DNA of 64,000 bases. Source: Phaeodactylibacter xiamenensis. GTDB taxonomy: Bacteria; Bacteroidota; Bacteroidia; Chitinophagales; Saprospiraceae. The notes under the pieces are model-generated. The model was not told the origin of the DNA. It saw nothing but the letters and a program-made list of their open reading frames with translations, and made no database searches. The position numbers and the translations under genes were made by a program. Of the stretch, positions 26,548 through 34,670 are shown one piece after another; position 1 is the stretch's first letter; every line of letters begins with the position of its first letter. Where the stretch lies: assembly GCF_000759025.1 (NCBI RefSeq), contig NZ_JPOS01000018.1, positions 1-64,000 of the forward strand. Direction: 5' to 3'.

Positions 26548-28365
26548 CTACTGAATATCATCTCCCCTGAGTATGCGGTAACGCTTGCGTGCTTCCACAG
26601 CAAGTGTACTATTGGAGTAATCGATAAACAGCGTTTCGTAAAGCTCTTGTGCCTTGCTCGGCTGTTCCAACTGATTTTCGTAAAGCGATGCCAGTTGGTA
26701 AAGGGCATTATCTGCCCGGATTTCATCCGGATGATTGTCCACTATTTCCTGTAGCAATGCTGCTGCTTCCTCATAGTTGCGCTTTTTCTTCTGAATTTGT
26801 GCTTTCAGATAGAGCACATCGTCTCCCAGAGAATGGTTAGGGAAGCTGGTTTTGAGGGAGTCCATTTTAGCAAATGCTTCCCCGAAGCGGTTTTGGAATA
26901 CCAGAAGGTCGGCATCAGCATATAGTTTTAGTGCCGTTTCTGTGGTATCCAGCCCAAGATTATCCATAATGAATACGGATAAATCGAGTGCATCATTTGC
27001 AATCAGCTTGGATGTCGAAGACTTCAGAATATCAAATTGTGCCTGAGCCCACTGGAAATCGCCGGCGTAGTAAGACAGCCGGGCATTCCGGAAGCGCGCC
27101 TCATGGCCAAGCAGATCTTCCTTAAATGCTTTATCTACCTGGGAATACAGCAGCGTGGCTTCCCAGACTTCGCCCTGCATTAGGTTATAATCAGCCAGTG
27201 ACAGCTTCCCTCTGGCCTGAACATTTGGGTTGACGTTCGGGTAAGCAATCATTTGATTGAGCAGCTCAATGGCTTTGTCGAGGTCATTGATGTAGAGGGC
27301 TTCCAGCTCAGCGAGCTCAAGGATGATTCTGGCGGTCACTTTAGAGCGGCCAAATTCAGTCAGGAACTCTTCGTATTCTTTTTCCAGCTCCCGGAGTTCC
27401 TCCATAGTGTAATCGTACCCACTAACGAGCTGTTTACGCTTGGAGCGCAAAGACTGCCTCTTGGCGTCGAGATAATAGGGCGATTGCGGGCCTTTTTCAT
27501 CCACGATGTATTCGTAGGCTTTAATAGCCGCTGCGTAGTCACCATCATTTGCAGCGATATCAGCAAGGGCGAACACCCGGCCGCCGTTTTCATTATAGCG
27601 CCGGTCGAGGGCACGCATCTGACGAAGCGCCCCGTTATAATCTTTACGCTGAATGAACACCCAGGACAAGAGCTCCGGATAAAGGGGGTTGTCTGCATCT
27701 TCCTGAATCTTGGCATAGAGCTGTTTTTGCACCTCCAGGTAATCTTCTGCATTCAGGTAACGCTGCAGAATGGACTTCACCCGGGTAATACGGTTGGGGT
27801 CTGCCTCTATACTGACCAGATAGTTTTCGATCATTTTGGGAATATCTCCCTTTCGGCGGTATAATTCGCCCAGGTCATAGGCAAAGACATCTCTGTTTTT
27901 AAGCATTTCCGCCCCCCGCTCATAGGCGGCAATAGCCAGGTCGTATTTCGTAAGCGTCATGAAGGCATTGGCCAGCCTCGTGACCTGTATCTGGTTTTTA
28001 GGCAGCTTCTCAATAGCCGTCTTGTACATGTCTTCTGCCTCTTCACTTCTCACCTGCCGCTCCAGCAGCTTTCCGTAGGTAACGTAAGTCTGTACATTCT
28101 CCGGGTCGCGCCGTAAGTGCTTTTTAATGGCTTTCTCACTGGCGTCGTAGTCATCCATAGCCATGAGCGACTCAATGTAGCGGTCAAAATAGAAGTCATT
28201 ATAGTTTGATTCCTTGTACAGCTGCTCGTATAACACAGAGGCTTTTTCAAACTCCCCGTCCCGGTAATACTGATTGGCCAGCTGCCGGTCCTGCCCGAAG
28301 GTTAAAGTGGTGAGGGTGCCCGTGAGCAGCAAAGCGAAAACCCATTTCAAGTGTCTCTTCTTCAT
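26548..28365 (-). CDS. Secreted TPR-repeat protein
   Basis: A 605-residue exported solenoid. The ATG at 28365 opens a signal peptide (MKKRHLKWVFALLL, ending TFGQ); a longer upstream frame is GC-rich and unlikely. Many TPR units follow: ANQYYRDGEFEKASVLYEQLY at the N-terminus, AEDMYKTAIEKLP, and near the end ALYQLASLYENQLEQPSKAQELYETLF. Such proteins scaffold periplasmic or outer-membrane complexes; the partner is unknown. It lies downstream of a TonB gene on the same strand, with about 175 bp between. Confidence 0.88.
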   Translation of the reverse strand: MKKRHLKWVFALLLTGTLTTLTFGQDRQLANQYYRDGEFEKASVLYEQLYKESNYNDFYFDRYIESLMAMDDYDASEKAIKKHLRRDPENVQTYVTYGKLLERQVRSEEAEDMYKTAIEKLPKNQIQVTRLANAFMTLTKYDLAIAAYERGAEMLKNRDVFAYDLGELYRRKGDIPKMIENYLVSIEADPNRITRVKSILQRYLNAEDYLEVQKQLYAKIQEDADNPLYPELLSWVFIQRKDYNGALRQMRALDRRYNENGGRVFALADIAANDGDYAAAIKAYEYIVDEKGPQSPYYLDAKRQSLRSKRKQLVSGYDYTMEELRELEKEYEEFLTEFGRSKVTARIILELAELEALYINDLDKAIELLNQMIAYPNVNPNVQARGKLSLADYNLMQGEVWEATLLYSQVDKAFKEDLLGHEARFRNARLSYYAGDFQWAQAQFDILKSSTSKLIANDALDLSVFIMDNLGLDTTETALKLYADADLLVFQNRFGEAFAKMDSLKTSFPNHSLGDDVLYLKAQIQKKKRNYEEAAALLQEIVDNHPDEIRADNALYQLASLYENQLEQPSKAQELYETLFIDYSNSTLAVEARKRYRILRGDDIQ

Positions 28366-28541
28366 CAATGTATCGTTGTAGCTATTATATCCCAAACGTT
28401 TTTCCAGAGGAAAAGGTATGCTTTTTCTCCTCAAATAACGGAGGAGCAGCAGGATTGGTTGGGCAGGCGGCCATAAAAGCAAAAACGGCTGACCGCTCCT
28501 CAGAGCCATCAGCCGTTTTATAAGACAACCAAAGTAGTATA

Positions 28542-29444
28542 CTACTCAAGGCGGAAACGGACCGGCAGGTTAAACTGTACGCGAACGGCGCGTCCACGCT
28601 GCTTACCTGGAATCCACTGTATTCCCTGCTCTTTCATCAGGTTAACCACTCGCAACGCTTCTGCACCGGTTTGAGCACCGGGGTCACGCACTACGTTGGC
28701 ATCCGTGATGGAGCCATCTTTCTCTACAACGAACTGCACAACAGCAGTGCCTTCCACACCATTTTCCCGGGCTATAGCCGGATACTTGATGTTTTTGTAG
28801 ATGAATTCAAGCATTTTCTTGTCCGCGCACTGCTTACGCTCCTCTTTGGTGGGGAGGTCTTCACAGCCCGGGAAACGAGGCATGTCTTCCACTACCTTAA
28901 ATATCTCCTCCACCTTTGGCTTGGGTGGTGGGGGTGGCGGCGGTGGTGGGGGTGGCGGCGCGTCATCAACAACGGGCGCCTCTACGATCGTCTGATCGTC
29001 GATAGACTGGTCCTCGAAGGTGACTTCTTCGTCTTCGAGAATTTCTTCATCCGGTACCTCTTCGATCACCGGTGGCGGTGGTGGAGGTGGCGGTGGTGGG
29101 GGTTCAGCCGTACGTGGGGGCTCTACCTCAATCTCATCCGGCAGCTCAAGCGCATCATCCGGAATGTAAATTTCCTCTTCGTACTGCGTCCAGCCAAAGG
29201 CGAGCACAGTAAGGCCCACTGCAAGAGCAAGGCCAAGGTTGAAGTACGTACCGCTGTACTTAAAAGCATCAGCACCAGCGTACTTGGTTCTGGAGGTAAG
29301 CGATGAGCCGGAATCGGATTGCTGTAATCCTTCTTTCGCACGCTTGGAATAAATACTGCGCATTACTACAATAAATGCAACGATGCCTACAGTGATTAAC
29401 GCCAGCGCGGCGGCTAATCCCCCACCAGTAATTGAAACATCCAT
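28542..29444 (-). CDS. TonB-family energy transducer
   Basis: A 300-residue inner-membrane protein that couples the proton-motive force to TonB-dependent outer-membrane transporters. Two hydrophobic segments are visible (about 8-28 and 70-86). Two runs of 11 and 12 prolines separated by acidic stretches would span the periplasm. The C-terminal TonB domain has YPAIARENGVEGTAVVQFVV and ends VRVQFNLPVRFRL. A cysteine-containing stretch FPGCEDLPTKEERKQCADKK precedes the domain, a pattern common in Bacteroidota TonB proteins. It could energise SusC-like transporters. ExbB/ExbD genes are not adjacent. Confidence 0.95.
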   Translation of the reverse strand: MDVSITGGGLAAALALITVGIVAFIVVMRSIYSKRAKEGLQQSDSGSSLTSRTKYAGADAFKYSGTYFNLGLALAVGLTVLAFGWTQYEEEIYIPDDALELPDEIEVEPPRTAEPPPPPPPPPPPVIEEVPDEEILEDEEVTFEDQSIDDQTIVEAPVVDDAPPPPPPPPPPPPKPKVEEIFKVVEDMPRFPGCEDLPTKEERKQCADKKMLEFIYKNIKYPAIARENGVEGTAVVQFVVEKDGSITDANVVRDPGAQTGAEALRVVNLMKEQGIQWIPGKQRGRAVRVQFNLPVRFRLE

Positions 29445-29455
29445 ACTGACAAGGT

Positions 29456-29809
29456 TTATTTTATCAAAAAACTAGACAATAATACACATGCTACGGAGCC
29501 GATAATATTAGCAAGAATATCGTAAAGCTCAAAAAGCCGCCCCGGGAAAAACAAATATTGTACGACTTCTAATGAAAAACCGAACAGGCTGCTGATCCCT
29601 ATGGCCCATAGAATGGGGTGCTTTTGCAGCCCCCTCATTCCAGACCGGGCAAATCCGAAAGCAAGCAGACTCGCCAGTATAAAATAGGCGACTGCGTGTG
29701 CGAGCTTATCGGGCTCCAGTAGTGAGGTTAACTTCGGCGGAGAGACTTGCCCTCCGGTTGAGAAAAAAATAAGCGCCCCTGCCCAGATTAGGGCAGGCAA
29801 CAACATCAT
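29456..29809 (-). CDS. VanZ-like membrane protein
   Basis: A small integral membrane protein with four hydrophobic segments. The VanZ-family landmarks are DKLAHAVAYFILASLLAFGF and the later SLEVVQYLFFPGRLFELYDILANIIGS. I chose the ATG at 29809 (MMLLPALIWAGALIFF), which gives about 117 residues, typical for the family; an upstream start at 29917 would overlap the end of gcvH. VanZ-like proteins are linked to glycopeptide tolerance in some organisms but their role here is unknown. It lies between gcvH and tonB on the same strand. Confidence 0.82.
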   Translation of the reverse strand: MMLLPALIWAGALIFFSTGGQVSPPKLTSLLEPDKLAHAVAYFILASLLAFGFARSGMRGLQKHPILWAIGISSLFGFSLEVVQYLFFPGRLFELYDILANIIGSVACVLLSSFLIK

Positions 29810-29885
29810 TTTGTTGTTGTCTATATCTGGAAGATGCAGCGCTTTGAGTTTTTGGTGTGTGAAGAAAGAAAAAATATTATTTTTT

Positions 29886-30278
29886 TTAGCTGACCAGCTT
29901 TTTATAGGCCTCTGCATCCATCAGTTCTTCGAGTTCAGCAGGGTTGGTCATCTCGATCTTAACGATCCAGCCCTCTCCGTAGGGGTCTTCATTGACCAGG
30001 GTAGGGTTATCACCATCCGCCTCATCAATCTGAGGATTGAATTCCAGTATTTTGCCAGAGACCGGCATAAAAAGCTCAGACGTGGTTTTTACGGCTTCCA
30101 CGGTTCCAAAGACTTCGTCTTTGTCCAGGGTTTCATCCACCGTTTCTACTTCGACGTAAACCAGCTCATCCAGCTCGCCCTGCGCAAAATCCGTAATGCC
30201 AACATAAGCGATGTTGCCTTCTTCTACGCGGACCCATTCGTGCTCATTCGTATATTTGAGCGTATCAGGAAATTCCAT
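29886..30278 (-). CDS. gcvH: Glycine cleavage system H protein
   Basis: The lipoyl carrier of the glycine cleavage complex, which passes the aminomethyl group from P to T protein. The 130 residues match the family. The lipoylated lysine is in [18 protein letters not shown], and [26 protein letters not shown] opens the domain. The genes for P, T and L proteins are not nearby. It lies downstream of the citrate synthase gene on the same strand, but a terminator separates them. Confidence 0.97.
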   Translation of the reverse strand: MEFPDTLKYTNEHEWVRVEEGNIAYVGITDFAQGELDELVYVEVETVDETLDKDEVFGTVEAVKTTSELFMPVSGKILEFNPQIDEADGDNPTLVNEDPYGEGWIVKIEMTNPAELEELMDAEAYKKLVS

Positions 30279-30426
30279 ATTTCTTTGAGTTATTTTCGTT
30301 TTTTACTGCCAGGCTGCACCTACTCAGCGGTAGGGGGAATACCCGGCGCGGTCAAAAATAAAGGAATTTTAGGAATAAAGAATTTTATAGCCGGGAAGTT
30401 TGAACGGAGCTGGCCCCAAGGAACTG

Positions 30427-30463
30427 AAAAAGGCAGCTGCCCTGTCAGACAACTGCCTTTTTT
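30427..30463. terminator. Terminator of the citrate synthase gene
   Basis: AAAAAGGCAG and CTGCCTTTTTT form a stem-loop just after the citrate synthase stop, with T-runs on both strands. It also shields gcvH from read-through. Confidence 0.75.
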
Positions 30464-30472
30464 CAAGTCCGT

Positions 30473-31792
30473 TTAAGCTTCCTGCTCCATTTTAGCAAGC
30501 GTGCTTTTCACCCATTCTGTGGTAACGGATTTTGGCCGTTCCAGTGGGAAGCCCAGTGCACGGGACCAGCATAGAGCAGATAGTACGCCCAATGCACGCG
30601 ACACGCCGAACAGGACGGTGTAGAAGCTGTATTCCTTCAACCCGTAATGCACCAGCAGGGCACCAGAGTGAGCATCCACATTAGGCCATGGGTTCTTCAC
30701 CTTGCCCAGGCTTTCCAGGATTGGCGGCACCACATCAAATATTTTCCAGACCACCTTTACCACCTCATCGTCCTTGATGTATTCTTCCGCAAAGCGCTTC
30801 TGCGCCATGAAGCGGGGGTCTGGCTGCCGCAATACAGCATGCCCATATCCAGGAATCACCTGCCCCGAGGAGAGTGTGCTATTCACGTAGTCAGCGATTT
30901 GCTCCTTGGAAGGCGACTTGGTACCCAGTGCATCCAGCATCTTGAAAATCCAGCGGATGACTTCCTGATTCGCCAAGCCATGCAATGGGCCAGCCAAAGC
31001 ATTCATACCTCCTGCGAGAGAGTAGTAAGCATCGCTAAGGGTGGACCCTACCAGGTGTGTGGCATGGGCAGAAGCATTTCCACCTTCGTGGTCAGCGTGG
31101 ATCGTCAGGTAAAGCCGCATCAGGTTTTTGAAGTCATCCCCCTCAATACCCAGCATGTGGGCAAAGTTGCCGGACCAGTCCTGAGAAACATCAGGCGAGA
31201 TGTGATCACCATTGTGATAAGTACGGCGGTAGATGTAAGCCGCAATGCGCGGCAACCGGGCGATGAGGTTCATCGTATCTTCGTAAGTCGGATCCCAGTA
31301 GTCTGCCTTATCGATACCCTCATCATAACGGCGGGCAAAGCAGCTCTCGGTTTGCATGGAAGCAATAGCGAGAGAAAACTGCGTCATTGGGTGGGTATTC
31401 ACAGGTAAGCTGTCCAGCACCTTAAAGGTGTGCTCCGGCACATGGCTGCGGGTCAGCCACTGCTCAGTCAGCCACTTCACCTCCTGCTCCGTTGGGATTT
31501 CACCAACCAACATCAGCCAGAACAAGCCTTCAGGGCGAGGCTCTTTGCCGTCCGGGCCTTTGGGGAGCACCTCCCGAAGTTCAGGGATGGAATAACCCCG
31601 GAACCTGATCCCTTCAATGGGGTCAAGCTGTGAGGTTTCCCAAATCATGGTTTTGATACCGCGGGCACCACCATAAATCTGTTTCAGGGTGACTTCGTCA
31701 AATTTCTTGTTGCCATGCTCTTTGAGCATAGCACGAATTTCAGTCCGCAGAGCGGTCGCTTTTTCGTTGAATTTCGTTTTTAAAGGATCCAT
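30473..31792 (-). CDS. Citrate synthase, eukaryote-like type
   Basis: It condenses acetyl-CoA and oxaloacetate to citrate, the entry step of the TCA cycle. The 439 residues and the motifs resemble mitochondrial synthases more than E. coli GltA: HADHEGGNASAHATHLVGS, LAGPLHGLANQEV (catalytic His), PGYGHAVLRQPDPRF (second His) and NPWPNVDAHSGALL (catalytic Asp). No NADH-binding N-terminal domain of the GltA kind is visible. Such synthases occur in several Bacteroidota. It is monocistronic. Confidence 0.95.
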   Translation of the reverse strand: MDPLKTKFNEKATALRTEIRAMLKEHGNKKFDEVTLKQIYGGARGIKTMIWETSQLDPIEGIRFRGYSIPELREVLPKGPDGKEPRPEGLFWLMLVGEIPTEQEVKWLTEQWLTRSHVPEHTFKVLDSLPVNTHPMTQFSLAIASMQTESCFARRYDEGIDKADYWDPTYEDTMNLIARLPRIAAYIYRRTYHNGDHISPDVSQDWSGNFAHMLGIEGDDFKNLMRLYLTIHADHEGGNASAHATHLVGSTLSDAYYSLAGGMNALAGPLHGLANQEVIRWIFKMLDALGTKSPSKEQIADYVNSTLSSGQVIPGYGHAVLRQPDPRFMAQKRFAEEYIKDDEVVKVVWKIFDVVPPILESLGKVKNPWPNVDAHSGALLVHYGLKEYSFYTVLFGVSRALGVLSALCWSRALGFPLERPKSVTTEWVKSTLAKMEQEA

Positions 31793-31995
31793 TAATGCTT
31801 TATAGTTATTATGGTGTCATGTAAAAAGGTAACCGTACAGGTAAAACACAAGACAGCAAATCCTGTTCGTAGGTATTCTGCTGAAGAGGGTCATTGAAAT
31901 CAGGGATTATGTTGGGAAGACCCTGTTTGATGATACATATTATTTTACGGCACCGCTAATATTACATCAATAAGCGAAGAATAGTTGTTGGCAAA

Positions 31996-32031
31996 TAAAA
32001 AAAGCGGCCCTTGACGAACCGCTTATTTTTT
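31996..32031 (-). terminator. Terminator of the LTxxQ-like gene
   Basis: Read on the minus strand, AAGCGG pairs with CCGCTT across a short loop and is followed by a run of T. It directly overlaps the stop of the gene at 32030-32440. Confidence 0.8.
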
Positions 32032-32440
32032 ATTCCATTTCCCAGACTGCGAGTTGTATTTCCTCACGTGTAGCGCCCTGGGCTTTCATTTTTTTGATCA
32101 GCTCCGACTCTTTTTTTCGCCGTTCGATCATCTGTTCCCTCAGAATAGGGAGTTGTTCCTGATTGAGCAGCCGCTCAAGAGAGACGATTTCTCCTTCTCG
32201 GATTGCATTTTTCTTTTGCAGGTAGAGCTTTTGGTCGGAAGAGGCAAGGTGGGCTATTTCCGATTGATTCCGAAGGCGCCGTTCTGCAATAGTATACGCC
32301 CCGGCCTCCTGTGCTTCTGTCAGCTGATAGGTAGCAATCAAATCTTCCGCTACCGCATTCACCTGGGCTTTGCCGACAGCTTGTGCCTGAAGGTGGATGG
32401 ATGCGCCCAATAAGAGTGCGATAACAACGATATATTTCAT
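32030..32440 (-). CDS. Small secreted helical protein of unknown function
   Basis: A 136-residue protein with a signal peptide (MKYIVVIALLLGAS, cleaved near LQAQA). The mature part is highly charged and helical, with YQLTEAQEAGAYTIAERRLRNQSEIAHL and RLLNQEQLPILREQMIERRKKE. The L-T-x-x-Q pattern and spacing recall periplasmic Spy/CpxP-like or Bacteroidota LTxxQ proteins, but the match is weak. It stands alone between the citrate synthase and the cox-like locus. Confidence 0.65.
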   Translation of the reverse strand: MKYIVVIALLLGASIHLQAQAVGKAQVNAVAEDLIATYQLTEAQEAGAYTIAERRLRNQSEIAHLASSDQKLYLQKKNAIREGEIVSLERLLNQEQLPILREQMIERRKKESELIKKMKAQGATREEIQLAVWEME

Positions 32441-32678
32441 AACTAACTTGATTTTGGGCTAAAATACAATTTTTGTGCGTTCTGCAACTCCCTATCCGGT
32501 CTAAATACCAATAATTGCCTGGCAGCAGACGCAGGGGTGGCTTATTTTTTCAGTCATTAGTGGCTTGTTAGCTGATACTGAGGAAATACAGTGCAACTGC
32601 CTCCCTATTATGGCTCTTTAAAACACCGATCTACATCCTTCTACAGTCCTGCCTTCATTGTGTGGAGACGCCACACCT

Positions 32679-33581
32679 TTACAGGTCTTCCAGTTTCGAA
32701 ATCGCTCCCACCTTCTCAAATAACTCCGACAGGGAATCCTGAGCATGCCGGATATCCTGCCAGTCCTTGAGGACAATACCAAGGGTGGACTCCACAATGC
32801 TTTTATCGAGGTGGTCAATGTGGAGCGCGGAGAGGGCCATGGCCCAGTCCAGGGTTTCAGCGATGCCGGGCACTTTCTCCAGGCGCATTTGACGGACCTC
32901 CTGCATAAAGGCGCAAATCTGCCGGCTCAGGTCATCATCTATGCCCGGTACTTTGCTGCGCACAATCTGCAGTTCCTTTTCAAATTCAGGATAAGAAATG
33001 TAGAGGTAAAGGCAGCGGCGGCGCAGGGCTTGCGAAAGTTCCCGCACCCGGTTGCTGGTAACGATTACCTGCGGGATATGGCTGGCTTTGATGGTCCCAA
33101 TTTCCGGGATGCTGATCTGCCAGTCGGAGAGGACTTCGAGCAGGAAACTCTCAAATTCCTCATCAGCCCGGTCAATCTCATCAATCAGCAAGACCGGGGC
33201 TTTGTGGTGGGTGATGGCTTGAAGCAGGGGGCGCTTGAGCAGAAAGCGTTCGCTGAAGATATCGCGTTCTTTTTCCTCCAGCGTTTTTCCGCTATGCTCA
33301 TCCACCTTAAGGTGGAGCAGCTGCTGCTGATAATTCCATTCGTAAATGGCGTGGGTGGCATCGAGCCCTTCGTAGCACTGCAGGCGGATGAGGTCGGTAT
33401 TCAGCGCCCGGCTCATCACTTTGGCTATTTCCGTTTTGCCTACGCCGGCCGGCCCTTCAATAAGAAGGGGCTTGCGCAGTTCCTTGGCCAGAAATACGGA
33501 CATTACGATAGAAGGCTCTGTGATATAGCCCTGCTCGTATAGCATTTGCTGAATGTGCTGTAAGCCCTCGTTTTTGATCAT
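32679..33581 (-). CDS. coxD: MoxR-type AAA+ ATPase of the hydroxylase locus
   Basis: A 300-residue AAA+ ATPase. The Walker A is EGPAGVGKTE, Walker B is VLLIDEIDRADEEFE, and sensor 1 lies in PQVIVTSNR; RRRCLYLYISYP carries the arginine finger. It is the last gene of the minus-strand hydroxylase locus, where CoxD-type ATPases help mature the molybdenum-copper or molybdenum active site. That role is by analogy with Oligotropha CoxD. The ATG at 33581 is preferred over an upstream frame that runs into an intercistronic hairpin. The VWA-domain partner CoxE is not seen in the window. Confidence 0.82.
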   Translation of the reverse strand: MIKNEGLQHIQQMLYEQGYITEPSIVMSVFLAKELRKPLLIEGPAGVGKTEIAKVMSRALNTDLIRLQCYEGLDATHAIYEWNYQQQLLHLKVDEHSGKTLEEKERDIFSERFLLKRPLLQAITHHKAPVLLIDEIDRADEEFESFLLEVLSDWQISIPEIGTIKASHIPQVIVTSNRVRELSQALRRRCLYLYISYPEFEKELQIVRSKVPGIDDDLSRQICAFMQEVRQMRLEKVPGIAETLDWAMALSALHIDHLDKSIVESTLGIVLKDWQDIRHAQDSLSELFEKVGAISKLEDL

Positions 33582-33610
33582 AACGGCGTGGAAAGGTTCA
33601 GTTAAACAGT

Positions 33611-33639
33611 ACTGCCGGGCGGCATCACCACCCGGCAGT
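33611..33639. other. Intercistronic hairpin coxM/coxD
   Basis: ACTGCCGGG and CCCGGCAGT form a perfect 9-bp stem between the FAD-subunit and ATPase genes. No U-tract follows, so it is more likely an mRNA processing or stability element, or a weak attenuator, than a terminator. Confidence 0.6.
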
Positions 33640-33679
33640 CTCCAATCATTCAAGTTTCATACACTACTCTGAAAAGTGG

Positions 33680-34534
33680 CTATTGCGTAGCGGCCATCAA
33701 TGCCCGTTTGGCATAGACTTTCGCCAAATGTAAACGATATTCTTCGGAGGCAAAGTGGTCTGCCATGACCATTGCATCCGCTCCTGTGCCTTCCACGGCA
33801 GCATCGATATTGGCTTCCGTAGGCTCCTTGCCCACCAGGGCTTTTTCGATATTGCCGGCTGCAAAAGCGGCATCCGCCAGGCCGTTGATGCCGACCTTGA
33901 CGCGCTCTATCTTCCCACCTTTGACCGTCACGGCTGCAGCCGCACCAACAATTGCAAAGCGAGAGGCCGGCTGCATAAACTTCTTATAAGCACTTCGTGT
34001 ACCTTCCGGTGGCAAAGGGATGCTGATTGCCGTCAGCAGCTCATTCTCCTGCAGTTCGGTCATGTAGAATCCGGTGAAGAAGTCCTCAGCGGGCACACTG
34101 CGCTCTCCATCCGGCCCCTTGAGGTGGACGGAAGCCCCGGCAGCAATCATCACCCCGGGCCAGTCGGCGGCAGGGTCCGCGTGGGCCAGGCTGCCCCCAA
34201 TTGTCCCTATGTTGCGCACCTGCTGATCACCGATAAGGTCGGCAGCTTCCGGCAACATACTGTAGGTTTGGTGCGCCAGTTCGGAAGTCGCGATATCGTG
34301 GTGGGTGGCACCAGCACCTATGACCAGTTTATTGCCATCCTTCTTGATGTAGCGTAGCTCCTGAATTTTTCGGATATCGATAAGTACGCCGGGCGCATTG
34401 AGCCGCAGCTTCATGGCAGGAATGAGGCTGTGCCCCCCTGCCAGCAGTTTGGCATCCATGCCGTGCTTGACCATCAGGGTGATGGCGTCGTCAACGGACT
34501 CGGCGCGGATGTAATCAAATTTATTGGTTACCAT
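33680..34534 (-). CDS. coxM: FAD-binding subunit of xanthine dehydrogenase-family enzyme (CoxM type)
   Basis: The 284-residue flavin subunit of a heterotrimeric molybdenum hydroxylase; it passes electrons from the Fe-S subunit to the quinone pool or another acceptor. The FAD motifs are AGGHSLIPAMKLRLNAPGVLIDI near the N-terminus and the second loop NIGTIGGSLAHADPAADWP (TIGG). The C-terminal CO dehydrogenase flavoprotein domain follows. It lies 136 bp after the large-subunit gene; the gap is full of hairpins. Confidence 0.92.
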   Translation of the reverse strand: MVTNKFDYIRAESVDDAITLMVKHGMDAKLLAGGHSLIPAMKLRLNAPGVLIDIRKIQELRYIKKDGNKLVIGAGATHHDIATSELAHQTYSMLPEAADLIGDQQVRNIGTIGGSLAHADPAADWPGVMIAAGASVHLKGPDGERSVPAEDFFTGFYMTELQENELLTAISIPLPPEGTRSAYKKFMQPASRFAIVGAAAAVTVKGGKIERVKVGINGLADAAFAAGNIEKALVGKEPTEANIDAAVEGTGADAMVMADHFASEEYRLHLAKVYAKRALMAATQ

Positions 34535-34576
34535 GGTTGTTGTTAAGTTTGAAAGTCTGACAATATACTGACGATT

Positions 34577-34655
34577 AAGTGGTTTGCCACAGCAAACCTA
34601 CTGAATGTCAGCATTCACGCTGAGAAGTGGCTTGCTCCGATGTTGCAAACCACTT
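34577..34655. other. Structured intercistronic region coxL/coxM
   Basis: AAGTGGTTTGC (34577-34587) and GCAAACCACTT (34645-34655) are an exact 11-bp inverted repeat. Its left arm can instead form the local hairpin GGTTTGC-CACA-GCAAACC (34581-34598), and a further hairpin TGAATG-TCAG-CATTCA lies at 34602-34617. The long and local pairings exclude each other. There is no U-tract. Confidence 0.65.
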
Positions 34656-34670
34656 CGTATTGCGTATAGG

